DNA of 32,448 bases from Deltaproteobacteria bacterium (GTDB lineage Bacteria; Desulfobacterota; JADFVX01). The position numbers and the translations under genes were made by a program. Below, in pieces: positions 1 through 8,020 of this stretch. Within the stretch, counting starts at the first letter, position 1; each line of letters begins with the position of its first letter. Under the pieces are notes generated by a model, which saw nothing but the letters and a program-made list of their open reading frames with translations, had not been told where the DNA came from and searched no databases. The stretch covers positions 1 to 32,448 of the forward strand of contig JAOUBX010000050.1 in NCBI GenBank assembly GCA_029860075.1, written 5' to 3'.

Positions 1-138
1 CGGGAATGGTAAATATATTGTTAACTCTATGAAAAGGCAGCAAGAAAAAAACTTTTTCCTTGCTAATAGATGCGTTTTGCCATTGACAGGGGTACTTCTA
101 ATGGGTGACCCTGTATGGTTTTTTACAGGGAGGAAAGA

Positions 139-1353
139 ATGCCAATAAGAAAAGAACTGCTGGACGAACTATTAGCAAATTATGAGAAGCCGGAGGATTT
201 ATTAGGGGATTCGGGCATATTGAAACAGTTAAGCAAAGCGCTTATCGAAAGGTCTTTGGAAGGAGAGATGACTCATCATCTGGGCTATCCAAAGCACTCA
301 CCTGAAGGGAAAAACAGCGGGAATTCCCGAAATGGAAGAAATCCAAAGAATATTAAGACAGGCCATGGTGAGTTGTCCATCGAAGTGCCCCGTGACCGCA
401 ATGGAGAATTTGAGCCGGTCATTGTCAAGAAGGGGCAGAGCCGTTTCGATGGATTTGACGACAAAATCATCTCAATGTATGCCCGCGGGATGACAGTACG
501 AGAGATTCAGGGGCATCTGGTAGAGATTTATGGGGTAGAAGTTTCTCCAGATTTGATTTCCGATGTGACGGATGGAGTACTGGAGGAAGTCAGGGAATGG
601 CAGAATCGTCCCCTGGAAGAAGTTTACCCCATCATGTATCTGGACGCCATTCGCGTAAAAATCCGTGACCAGGGGCATATTGTGAACAAAGCCGTCTACC
701 TGGCCATCGGTGTCGACATGGATGGACAGAAAGATCTGCTGGGTATGTGGATTGAACGTGAGGAAGGGGCCAAATTCTGGCTCAAAGTTGTTACCGAGTT
801 AAAAAACAGGGGTCTGAAAGATATCTTTATTGCATGCGTGGATGGACTCAAGGGATTTCCCGAAGCCATAGAGACGGTTTATCCGAAAACACAGGTTCAG
901 CTTTGTATCGTGCATATGGTGAGAAATTCACTTCGCTATGTTTCCTGGAAGGACCGCAAAGGCGTTGCCAGTGACTTGAAGGCCATCTACCGTGCTGCCA
1001 CAGAGGTAGAAGGCGAGGCGGCCCTTGACGCCTTCGAGAAAAAATGGGATGAGAAATACCCTTTGATCAGCAAATCCTGGCGAAACAACTGGGTTCGTGT
1101 CATTCCCTTCTTTGCCTATCCCGAAGAGATCCGAAAGGCCATTTATACAACTAATGCCATTGAATCCCTGAATATGACGCTGCGAAAGGTCACCAAAAAC
1201 CGGGCCTCTTTCCCAAATGATAATGCGGCAATGAAATTGCTTTATCTTGCGATACGAAATATTATGAAAAAGTGGTCCATGCCGATCAGGAATTGGGGAG
1301 CAGCGATCAATCAGTTCGCCATCATTTTTGGAGAAAGGGTACCATTAAAGTAG
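139..1353 (+). CDS. IS256-family (mutator-type) transposase
   Basis: Cut-and-copy transposase of an insertion sequence, about 404 residues, the full length usual for IS256. The start at 139 (MPIRKELLDELL) is preferred over the ATG at 115 because the family begins at this motif and an AGGGAGGAAAG Shine-Dalgarno sits just before it. The N-terminus has the typical GEMTHHLGY block. The DDE catalytic residues are recognisable in YLDAIRVKIRD, CVDGLKGFPEA and YTTNAIESLN, and the CIVHMVRNS block between the second and third acidic residues is also typical. The frame is intact with no stop or shift, so the protein is probably functional. It lies at the edge of the defence region and could have helped bring it in. 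Transposase family is certain; subgroup and activity are not known. Confidence 0.96.
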   Translation: MPIRKELLDELLANYEKPEDLLGDSGILKQLSKALIERSLEGEMTHHLGYPKHSPEGKNSGNSRNGRNPKNIKTGHGELSIEVPRDRNGEFEPVIVKKGQSRFDGFDDKIISMYARGMTVREIQGHLVEIYGVEVSPDLISDVTDGVLEEVREWQNRPLEEVYPIMYLDAIRVKIRDQGHIVNKAVYLAIGVDMDGQKDLLGMWIEREEGAKFWLKVVTELKNRGLKDIFIACVDGLKGFPEAIETVYPKTQVQLCIVHMVRNSLRYVSWKDRKGVASDLKAIYRAATEVEGEAALDAFEKKWDEKYPLISKSWRNNWVRVIPFFAYPEEIRKAIYTTNAIESLNMTLRKVTKNRASFPNDNAAMKLLYLAIRNIMKKWSMPIRNWGAAINQFAIIFGERVPLK

Positions 1354-1432
1354 ATTGACCAAATTCTCATTTACACAGAAAACTTGACATGCCCATTTCT
1401 AACGATTAAGTTTTGTTCTGATATTTAGATTC
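1354..1432. mobile_element. Probable right end of the IS256-family element
   Basis: Downstream of the transposase stop, positions 1370-1401 contain TTTACACAGAAAACTTGACA, which resembles the terminal inverted repeats of IS256-family elements. I could not find a convincing matching left repeat in 1-114, nor a flanking target duplication. Either the left end is divergent, or it lies outside the window, or the element is truncated. Confidence 0.45.
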
Positions 1433-2065
1433 CTATTCACTTGCTTTTATTCTCTTTTCAACAAGTTTAATACCATCCTTGAGTTCTTGACATTCATTGT
1501 ATATTCTTATGATATCTAAATTATCAATAAAATATTTACACTTCTTCCCTTTAATATATGTTTTCCCGTAACGCTCAAAAAGCTTTGATAGGTCTATATG
1601 TGTATATTTTTCTGGAGGTTGGTATTTAGAAGGATTTCTCTCTTTACGGGGAGCTCTTAAATACCTGTAAATTCCCTCTATATCGTAAAAAAACCAAGAC
1701 TCTATCATTTGTGTTGCAATAACCTTATCAACAGAAATCACATGTTTTTCTAAAAGAGGATTTTCACAAATTGATTTGGATAGTTCATTGATATCAAGGG
1801 GGGGATTGTGGTCTCTGCTTTCTCTATCTACACAACAGAAAATACGAATTACATACTCTTTGTTTTTATTTATGAAGTCGAATGCTTTACCTAGAACTTT
1901 TCTATGAATATTTGAGTTTCCATGGAGATTAATAATTCTTTTCTTTAAAGTTGGAAAGTGTCTTGCTATTTCTTTTGTATAAAATTCTATTTCTGTTTCA
2001 CCTTCGACAAAAAACAGAGAAACTTCTTGTAACTTCTTGTTTGTGCCTTTTTCTTTCAAAGGCAT
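1433..2065 (-). CDS. TOPRIM-type (DUF4276/RloB-like) putative nuclease partner of an AAA ATPase
   Basis: A 210-residue protein with two TOPRIM-like motifs. The first is FVEGETEIEFY near residues 19-29, giving the catalytic Glu. The second is a hydrophobic strand ending in CCVDRESRDH near residues 77-86, giving the acidic metal ligands. Its start codon overlaps the stop of the upstream ATPase gene (TAATG), so the two are translationally coupled. In known families (OLD nucleases, RloAB, PARIS AriA/AriB) an ABC-like ATPase senses or gates and a TOPRIM protein cuts nucleic acid. I infer the same division here. Assignment to a specific family (DUF4276, DUF4435 or RloB) is uncertain from motifs alone. 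The gene is AT-rich compared with genes at 15-27 kb, consistent with transfer. Confidence 0.75.
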   Translation of the reverse strand: MPLKEKGTNKKLQEVSLFFVEGETEIEFYTKEIARHFPTLKKRIINLHGNSNIHRKVLGKAFDFINKNKEYVIRIFCCVDRESRDHNPPLDINELSKSICENPLLEKHVISVDKVIATQMIESWFFYDIEGIYRYLRAPRKERNPSKYQPPEKYTHIDLSKLFERYGKTYIKGKKCKYFIDNLDIIRIYNECQELKDGIKLVEKRIKASE

Positions 2066-3324
2066 TAAAATTCAACTCCCTCATCCTCTTCAAACTCAGT
2101 TTCGAGAAGATCACCAAAGTTTATATATCCACTTCGCAATCTTTTGTGAAGTTCTTTGATATTTTTTATTTCATCAAATGTTGTGCTGCCATCATCTTTA
2201 ATTCTAGCAATAATTACATTCTCAGGACTTACCTGATTTAATATATACGATGAATGTGTTGTCGCTATTATTTGTGTTTCAGTTGACTTTTGACGCAAAT
2301 ATGTCATTAGAGTTTTAAGTGCCTTGGGATGCAAACAATTTTCAGGCTCTTCTATGCAAAGGAGTGGACCTTTCCTATCCGGGGATAGTAATAAGATCAA
2401 AATTGCCACAACAATAAGTGTCCCATCAGATAAACTATTAATTAACGTATATCCTTGGCCTTGCATTTTTAAAGCTAAAAAGCAAATTTCATCGGGCACT
2501 TCTTCAACTTTTTTTCTTAAAACAGGTGGTGCTTTGAGAATTTCAACTAATACATCCTCAAGGTCTAGTATTTGGCATAGAACGTTCTTAAATTGTTTGT
2601 ATAATGCTTTGTTTTCATATATCTTTTTTACAACTTCTACTAAATCAAAAGAATTGATCCTTGGTGAGGTAAATGGGATTTTGACACCTTCCCCAAGTTG
2701 TTCTCTTAACTCGTTTGGTTGAGGAGCCGTTACACTAGTACGGAAAATGCGCATCATTATTGTACTTGCTTCTATAAAATTAGAATCTATTTTATCTCTA
2801 TCAGGATAAAGCTGGGGAAGTAGAGTAAAAACAGACATTTCATTATTTATCTCATGACTAACTATCTTATTTAAAAGCTTAACCTTAACTATATTTTTAT
2901 CTCTGGTAAATAATTTAACGGCAGGTCCTGTTTTTCTCATATTTTTTAAGGTTAACTCCTCATTAAGAATACCTAATCGAAAATCATCCTCTGCCGTTAA
3001 TGAACCTAGCACAATAGAATAACCTATTTGCATATGAGGTTCAGATGCTTCAACTAAAAAAGATATTGTAATCGGTTTTTTTTTATATTTTTTGAGTAGG
3101 CAAACTATAATGCCACGTTCCAGCATCCCGCCTCTAAATATACCTTTGATTTCCTCTTTAGAACCATCAATTATTGTTCTAATTAAATTAAAAATTTCTA
3201 AGAAATTACTTTTTCCACCATTATTAGGTCCTACAATTATATTGAAATCATGCAGAATTACCTTACAATTAATAAGATTTTTATATCCATCTACAAAAAT
3301 TTCTTTTATTTTTGGTTTTAACAT
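2065..3324 (-). CDS. AAA/ABC-like ATPase (RecF/OLD-type head), first gene of ATPase-TOPRIM operon
   Basis: A 419-residue P-loop ATPase of the SMC/RecF/OLD class. Walker A is GPNNGGKSN (residues 32-40). The C-terminal half has a signature-like LSDGTLIVVAIL, Walker B LLCIEEPENCLHP with the catalytic Glu pair, and a switch His in IIATTHSSYIL. No long coiled coil or zinc hook is visible, unlike SMC or Rad50. It is cytosolic. It precedes the TOPRIM gene with a 1-nt overlap, the arrangement of two-component ATPase + nuclease defence systems. A sigma70-type promoter precedes it. Biological role is inferred to be antiphage or anti-plasmid defence; the ATPase assignment itself is firm. Confidence 0.88.
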   Translation of the reverse strand: MLKPKIKEIFVDGYKNLINCKVILHDFNIIVGPNNGGKSNFLEIFNLIRTIIDGSKEEIKGIFRGGMLERGIIVCLLKKYKKKPITISFLVEASEPHMQIGYSIVLGSLTAEDDFRLGILNEELTLKNMRKTGPAVKLFTRDKNIVKVKLLNKIVSHEINNEMSVFTLLPQLYPDRDKIDSNFIEASTIMMRIFRTSVTAPQPNELREQLGEGVKIPFTSPRINSFDLVEVVKKIYENKALYKQFKNVLCQILDLEDVLVEILKAPPVLRKKVEEVPDEICFLALKMQGQGYTLINSLSDGTLIVVAILILLLSPDRKGPLLCIEEPENCLHPKALKTLMTYLRQKSTETQIIATTHSSYILNQVSPENVIIARIKDDGSTTFDEIKNIKELHKRLRSGYINFGDLLETEFEEDEGVEF

Positions 3325-3398
3325 AATATCCTTTGTTTTTTTGCAGTATTAGAGGTATATATGCAATATTTACCATGCTTAATGCTCTAATGCAAGTA

Positions 3399-3427
3399 GA
3401 AATATGATGTAGTTAATATTTTGTCAA
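3399..3427 (-). promoter_or_regulatory. Promoter of the ATPase-TOPRIM operon
   Basis: On the minus strand a perfect -35 box TTGACA (3422-3427) is followed after exactly 17 bp by TATTTC (3399-3404). This would give a leader of about 70 nt before the ATPase ATG. Within the leader, ATTAGAG (3349-3355) and CTCTAAT (3385-3391) form separated 7-bp inverted arms that could be an operator or a leader stem. Confidence 0.5.
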
Positions 3428-3587
3428 GGATTTGAAAAGTAGTATAAAGGAAGAAGTTTGGAGATAAACTACTTATGGGTCACTAAGGGTCGTAGGAATT
3501 CTAGGAACATCCATGATAAGTTTCGTAATGTCGGCATTGCCCACGAAATTAAATGGGTGATGTACATCTTGCATAACTTATCAGCCG

Positions 3588-3896
3588 CTAGTGTTTTTTA
3601 TGCCATTCCCCAATTTCAATTGACCCAATCCGTTTATTCCTCATGACATCCAAAATAATGTCAATCCCATCTTCTCTTTCTAATATCTTGTTGTAGTCAA
3701 AATCCCAATCGCTTGAATCCGGCTCAATAAAATAGGGATCACCGCAACCACATTCACAGAAGCCAACAATAGTTGTACAAGATTTTAGTGAAGCTATAAT
3801 TTCTGTTTCTTCCGGAATCTGTTTTTCTGCGAGTTTGATTAACCACGCTGGGTCATATGGAAATGGTGCTATTTGATCTTTAAATTGTTTCTTCAT
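3588..3896 (-). CDS. Small hypothetical protein with a CxCGCxD motif
   Basis: A 102-residue protein I do not recognise. It is acidic overall, with a compact Cys cluster GFCECGCGDPYF around residues 46-57 and a Trp-rich acidic stretch (SSDWDFDYN) after it. The Cys pattern could bind a metal, but there is no second Cys pair for an ordinary zinc ribbon. It stands between the two defence operons on the same strand, 64 bp downstream of the DUF3732 ATPase gene. It could be a late member of the ABC-3C operon or an independent passenger. No signal peptide or membrane segment is visible, and no clear ribosome binding site precedes the ATG. Treat as real but unknown. Confidence 0.6.
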   Translation of the reverse strand: MKKQFKDQIAPFPYDPAWLIKLAEKQIPEETEIIASLKSCTTIVGFCECGCGDPYFIEPDSSDWDFDYNKILEREDGIDIILDVMRNKRIGSIEIGEWHKKH

Positions 3897-3925
3897 ATCA
3901 AAAATGATTTAGTTGCTATTGGTTA

Positions 3926-3951
3926 AGCTATTAAGATGTGACCTTATAGCT
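3926..3951 (-). terminator. Stem-loop after the ABC-3C operon
   Basis: AGCTAT-(T)AAG and CTT-ATAGCT form a 9-bp stem with one bulge between the DUF3732 gene stop and the next gene. There is no U-tract in the minus direction, so it may be only a weak terminator or processing hairpin. Confidence 0.3.
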
Positions 3952-3959
3952 TTTACGCT

Positions 3960-5897
3960 TTATATTAGCTTTTCACCATTTGTTGCCCATCTTTTCCTTA
4001 CAAAGGAATTAAAGTTAGCACCTTTAAGTTCCAAATTGTCTGCATGTTCCATGACTACAATTTGCGGTGTAAATTGACAATCTTCTTCAATTTCTCGTAT
4101 GGTTTCTACTAAAGTATTGAAAATATTTTGTACTTGAATAATATTTTCATCGTACTCTTCTTCATTGTCATCAGTTTTTTGAAACTCTTTGGGAAAGTAA
4201 ACTTGACTTGGTTGATCTATAAAAAGAATAGAAGGGATACAAGACTTGCTCTCTTTACAAATCAAATGAAGTAATGCCAAAAATAAAGATAAATGACAAG
4301 CTAACCAGTTTGCCCCACTTCCCATTTCAGACAAATAAATTTTGTTATGGTCCTTTAAATGAAAAAAATTAAAGTCTTCAAGCCTGAAGTGTAAATTCTC
4401 TGGTTTTAATTCTTTTTCAAAATCTAATTTTCCACAAATTTCATTCATTCTGGAATATAAGAAAGCATCTGCTTTACTAAATTTCGTTCTTAAGTCATAG
4501 CCATCTAATTTTTCCTTCAAATCATTAACTTGTATCTGTAAATCTTTAAGGTCGATTGTATCTCTTGCCAAAGTATTTTCGTCAAGTACTTGTTTGATTG
4601 TTGTCTCTATCGTTCCCTTTAGGATCATAGACTGATCTCTTAATGGTCTTCTTTGTTTTAACTCTTTATCTTGATCTTCTAATTGATTGATTGACGCTGT
4701 TAAACTGCGGATATCTCTTTTAGACTCGTCTCTTTCTTTTCGCAAGTTTTGGAGTAGTTCCGAATTGTCTTCCTTATATGTTCCCGTTTTTAACAGTTCG
4801 TCTCTCAGACTGCTCCTTGATTCTTTAACAAGCGTCAAGGTTTCATTGAATGATTTGACTGGGTTATGGCATATGGGGCATTGATTATTTTGAAGATCTG
4901 CTTCAATAGCATTTGTTGAGCTTATTTCTTTTACTTTAGATACATAGTTTATGGCAATATTTTCTATCTCTTCTAGTTCATTTATTTCTTTTTCAACCTC
5001 ATAAAGACGATCTTGTTTAAGTTGCCTCTGTTTTTTTAAACTATTTATGCGATCTTGTAGTCCGGTAGAGCTATAAGCTGTATCAGGCATTAGAGGCAAA
5101 TTTTGGCCTTTTGCTTTTAATTCAGCGAAAGACAAGTCCCTATCAATCTCCAAACCTAATAAAGCATAGTAGTTTTCAATTAAGTTCAATAACTTATTTT
5201 TCAGGACATCTTTATTCTGCTCGATTTTTCTCTTTAATCTTTTTTCTGCTTTCAGTTGTTTCTCTTTTTCTTCCTTCTCTCTAATTAGACTGTAATATTT
5301 CCCATCAACCCAGTTCATTAAAATCGGGATTTCGTTCAGCGTTCGTTGCCTTTTTTGAAAATCATCGAACCTGTAAAATAATGCATGCTTGTTTGCTATT
5401 AGGTTTTGATGCTGGAAAATTAATGAGGCAAAGCTCCTCATCGTAGCTTTGCCTGTTTTTCTAAATTCATCTATATCTTCCGTTGTATCAGTTACTGCAA
5501 GCCCCAAATGTTTTTCAACATCGCTTTGCACTTCCTTAAGGGCTGTTAATTGGTGTTGTTCAAAATATCTAATAGAAAAATCATCTAAAAACTTTTTATC
5601 TGTTTCAATTGCAAAATATGCCTTTCTCCAATTAGCAGTGTTAGAACCTGGACGGCCTATTACTAATAATTTATCTTCAACCTCAAGAACTATTGAAAAC
5701 AAAGAAGCGAATTTATCAATTTTACCTTTGGGTATGCCGGACCGAGAAGAGAATAGACAGTAATCAACTATTTCTATTAGAGCACTTTTACCAGTCTTGG
5801 AATCTCCTGTAATGATATTTAGTCCCTCTTTTAAATCAACCTCTCTTTTGTCCCCTTTCTCGCTGAAAAGGATTATTTTCCTAATATGCGCTTTCAT
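3960..5897 (-). CDS. DUF3732 ABC ATPase with zinc hook, ATPase component of an ABC-3C system
   Basis: A Rad50-like ATPase of about 645 residues. The chosen start (MKAHIRKIILF at 5897) overlaps the stop of the preceding gene as ATGA; an upstream in-frame Met at 5957 would overlap it heavily and is rejected. Walker A is GDSKTGKSALIE near residues 31-42. A long coiled coil runs through the middle, interrupted near residue 337 by a CPIC zinc-hook motif, as in Rad50. The C-terminal head has the signature YLSEMGSGANWLA, Walker B SILFIDQPSQVYFP and a switch His in VVMEHAD. The residue after the Walker B Asp is Gln rather than the usual Glu. I recall DQPSQ as typical of DUF3732, but that should be checked. 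It is the third gene of a coupled three-gene operon and is expected to act with the two upstream products. Confidence 0.88.
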   Translation of the reverse strand: MKAHIRKIILFSEKGDKREVDLKEGLNIITGDSKTGKSALIEIVDYCLFSSRSGIPKGKIDKFASLFSIVLEVEDKLLVIGRPGSNTANWRKAYFAIETDKKFLDDFSIRYFEQHQLTALKEVQSDVEKHLGLAVTDTTEDIDEFRKTGKATMRSFASLIFQHQNLIANKHALFYRFDDFQKRQRTLNEIPILMNWVDGKYYSLIREKEEKEKQLKAEKRLKRKIEQNKDVLKNKLLNLIENYYALLGLEIDRDLSFAELKAKGQNLPLMPDTAYSSTGLQDRINSLKKQRQLKQDRLYEVEKEINELEEIENIAINYVSKVKEISSTNAIEADLQNNQCPICHNPVKSFNETLTLVKESRSSLRDELLKTGTYKEDNSELLQNLRKERDESKRDIRSLTASINQLEDQDKELKQRRPLRDQSMILKGTIETTIKQVLDENTLARDTIDLKDLQIQVNDLKEKLDGYDLRTKFSKADAFLYSRMNEICGKLDFEKELKPENLHFRLEDFNFFHLKDHNKIYLSEMGSGANWLACHLSLFLALLHLICKESKSCIPSILFIDQPSQVYFPKEFQKTDDNEEEYDENIIQVQNIFNTLVETIREIEEDCQFTPQIVVMEHADNLELKGANFNSFVRKRWATNGEKLI

Positions 5898-6370
5898 ATC
5901 GTAGTTACCCCCATTCTCAAAAAAACGGATTGGTAATTCTGCTTCCCTAAAATACATCCCCAGTTATAGGCCGCTTTATATTTTTGTTTCAAAAAAAGAT
6001 CGTTTTCTTTTTGATAATTTATGCATTCACTAATATTGATATACTCCCCTATATTGAGCTTTTCTGTATTTCCAAGATAAATCAGGCCCTGATTTGTTAT
6101 TTCCCTATAGTTTTCTATACGTTCATTAATACCGATTAAACGTTCTTTTAAATCAACTTCTTTGAAAACAGTTGTTAATGTAGAAGTTTTTTTTGAATTT
6201 GACAGCTTCTTGGCTATTTTATTATCTAATACAAGTGGCAAAGCAAAAAAGATCAACTCAAATTTAATTCCTTTGTCGTTTACAGCCATAGCTCCACTTA
6301 TGAAGTAATGTAACAATCTTGAAGTCCATTGCGGGGAGTACATTATTGCTTTTAAGGCGCTTGCTTTCAC
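5894..6370 (-). CDS. ABC-3C system middle component
   Basis: A 158-residue protein between the nuclease-like effector and the DUF3732 ATPase. It starts with GTG (complement of 6368-6370), overlapping the upstream stop as GTGA, and ends overlapping the ATPase start as ATGA. Such end-to-end 4-nt overlaps indicate translation of the three proteins in fixed proportion. The N-terminal part (LKAIMYSPQWTSRLLHYF) and the helical hydrophobic segments that follow match the general look of the small wHTH-like middle components of ABC three-component systems. This naming follows the ABC-3C classification of the Aravind group. In that scheme it would link effector and ATPase. The assignment rests mainly on gene order. 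Confidence 0.72.
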   Translation of the reverse strand: MKASALKAIMYSPQWTSRLLHYFISGAMAVNDKGIKFELIFFALPLVLDNKIAKKLSNSKKTSTLTTVFKEVDLKERLIGINERIENYREITNQGLIYLGNTEKLNIGEYINISECINYQKENDLFLKQKYKAAYNWGCILGKQNYQSVFLRMGVTTI

Positions 6371-7479
6371 AAATCCTCCTCCTCAAATCTCCATTTAAAG
6401 CCTTCTTCTTCAACGATATTATGAACGCGGCCTCTTTGATAATATTGTTTTATTGGTTGTACGTCATCTATAGTTAAATTTGGTATATTCAAACAATTAT
6501 CATAGAGTTCTCTCGATACTTTGTGCGCATCGTCTGTTCCAATGGCTGAAGAGTTAACCTTTTCAGAGTACGTAATTTTTTTATCTTCTAATTCGTCTTT
6601 TAAGTTGTCATCAAAACTATCTAAATTAGTATCAATCGCTGGTGTGTTCTCAAGCAATTTTATGCGGCTCAAATTTGCCCGTAAGTAATTAGAAATTGCC
6701 CTGTCTATTTTTCTTGAATAGTTGATAACTCTTATCTCTTTCACAAATGTAAAAGCTTTTCTTTCGCTTACATCAACTTCATTTTTCTCTACAACAGGGA
6801 AGGGCAAATCATCTTTTATGTATGGTCTTGTTAAGTGCTGAAAATCTCTGTTAAAAACGTTCTTTTCAATATGCCATCTGTTGGGATTGTCAATTGCTTT
6901 CTTTGTAATATAACCAATTAATCCTTCAATACATCTGTCTTTATATTGGTCAGGTATGGTTATCATTGCTGGATGGTTTTTTAATTGAAGAACCTTTTCA
7001 TTAATATTAGGTTGTTCATATTCAATTTTGAATTTATCTAAGATTGGCATTAATTCTTTTTGATCAATTTCAAAAATCTCAACAAACATTTCCTTAATTG
7101 TTTTTGTTGGTGTGATATTTTTTAGTTTTTCAAGTTTGGTGTTTTTATCAGAATTGTTCCAGTTTTTAAAGATAGACGTACTTTTAACTTTGGCTGTTGT
7201 ATGCAAAATTAAATGATTAAACTGATTGAGTAGATGTTTTTCTCTTACGAAATTTCTGAGTGTTTTCCAGAAATCAACAGAAACGTCAGTGAGATTTTCA
7301 TTTTCTAAATGATGCTTTATCTCCGCTGAAGTATCTGAATCAGCTACATCTCCAAAACATTCAAGCCAAATAAATTCATTGGGTTTTGCTTCAAAACACT
7401 TTTCTAGTGCAATGAGTTTTTGGTATTCAATGCCTAAGATTTTCTTAGTAGCTTGATTGGCAAAATTATCTTTTTTCAC
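6367..7479 (-). CDS. ABC-3C effector: PD-(D/E)xK-like nuclease N-terminus with CTD
   Basis: A 370-residue protein, the first gene of the ABC-3C operon. The N-terminus reads like the Cap4/DUF4297-type restriction-endonuclease fold: GIEYQKLIALE (residues 16-26), ECFGDVAD (40-47) and AEIKHHL (52-58). This supplies an Asp-x(8)-Glu-x-Lys catalytic set. The rest is mostly helical and would correspond to the C-terminal domain that docks effectors to the middle component. The start is GTG with no recognisable ribosome binding site. A possible promoter (TTGTCT, 16 bp, TAGAAT) lies about 40 bp upstream. It is therefore the likely toxic DNA-cutting output of the system. Nuclease assignment is by motif only. 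Confidence 0.75.
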   Translation of the reverse strand: MKKDNFANQATKKILGIEYQKLIALEKCFEAKPNEFIWLECFGDVADSDTSAEIKHHLENENLTDVSVDFWKTLRNFVREKHLLNQFNHLILHTTAKVKSTSIFKNWNNSDKNTKLEKLKNITPTKTIKEMFVEIFEIDQKELMPILDKFKIEYEQPNINEKVLQLKNHPAMITIPDQYKDRCIEGLIGYITKKAIDNPNRWHIEKNVFNRDFQHLTRPYIKDDLPFPVVEKNEVDVSERKAFTFVKEIRVINYSRKIDRAISNYLRANLSRIKLLENTPAIDTNLDSFDDNLKDELEDKKITYSEKVNSSAIGTDDAHKVSRELYDNCLNIPNLTIDDVQPIKQYYQRGRVHNIVEEEGFKWRFEEEDL

Positions 7480-7570
7480 GTGTTTAAATTTTTTTTGAGT
7501 TTGTGATTATTCTAGTATGTCCATCCCGCTAGACAATAATTAGGGACAGCCACTATTTAAAGTTAAAATC

Positions 7571-7602
7571 AAAAAAGCCCGCCACCTTTACCGGTACGGG
7601 CT
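7571..7602 (-). terminator. Rho-independent terminator of repeat copy A
   Basis: On the minus strand AGCCCGTACCGG...GGTGGCGGGCT forms a GC-rich stem followed by TTTTT. It is oriented toward the ABC-3C operon, so it would also insulate that operon from transcription coming from the right. Confidence 0.75.
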
Positions 7603-7712
7603 ATGAAGTTTAGACCTTGTTGTTGATTTCCCCCCCCCCTTAAAACTGCTTTAAAGGAGTATGCCCACCGGTTTTTGACAGATATTTTATATACAAGTGT
7701 CCTCTTTTGCAA
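7571..7712 (-). ncRNA. Small-RNA-like repeat, copy A
   Basis: Read on the minus strand: -35 TTGCAA (7707-7712), 17 bp, -10 TAAAAT (7684-7689), then a transcript from about 7677 to 7571 (about 107 nt). The transcript holds CCGGTGGGC, a hairpin with arms CCTTTAAA and TTTTAAGG around GCAG (7638-7657), a run of ten G (C on the plus strand), the linker ATCAACAACAAGGTCTAAAC, and a Rho-independent terminator (7571-7602). No conserved ORF is present. Six relatives lie in this window. The RNA call is an inference from architecture; the repeat itself is certain. Confidence 0.6.
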
Positions 7713-8005
7713 TATTAATCACACACGTATGGAGATAGTTTTAAAGTTCAGAGTTCAAAGTTCAGAGAGTGGGGATTTTGGAATGCGGATTGAAAGGCAT
7801 GGAACGCGGATGACACAGATTTAGCGGATTTTCACTGATTTGATTTATGGATTCCCAGGAATTCCCCAATTTAAAAAAATGGATAAAAGAAAAATGTTGC
7901 ATTGTATCGGGACTTAATAGAAGATAGAGGCTCTTCCTGAGAGAGAATGAAGAATATATTGATAAAAAGAAGTCACTATTCGTTAAAATCGGAAGAAAAA
8001 AAGAA
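7713..8005. repeat. Intergenic region with phrase-type repeat (7779-7858)
   Basis: This stretch contains GTTCAGAGTTCAAAGTTCAG-type short repeats, then a phrase repeat of the GCATGGAACGCGGATGACAC / TTAGCGGATTTTCACTGATT type. Related copies occur at 8786-8842, 14112-14159 and, inverted, 12789-12833. No gene is seen; the minus-strand frame here is repeat-derived. Confidence 0.7.
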
Positions 8006-8020
8006 TTGAGGCCAGGCAAA

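Noticed and set aside
1..114. Left inverted repeat of the IS256-type element
   Set aside because: GGGTGACCCTGTATGG at 103 aligns only loosely with the right end, so I cannot claim it as the terminal repeat.
3458..3646. 62-residue plus-strand ORF between the two defence operons
   Set aside because: No ribosome binding site, no recognisable pattern, and it overlaps the end of the minus-strand 102-residue gene.
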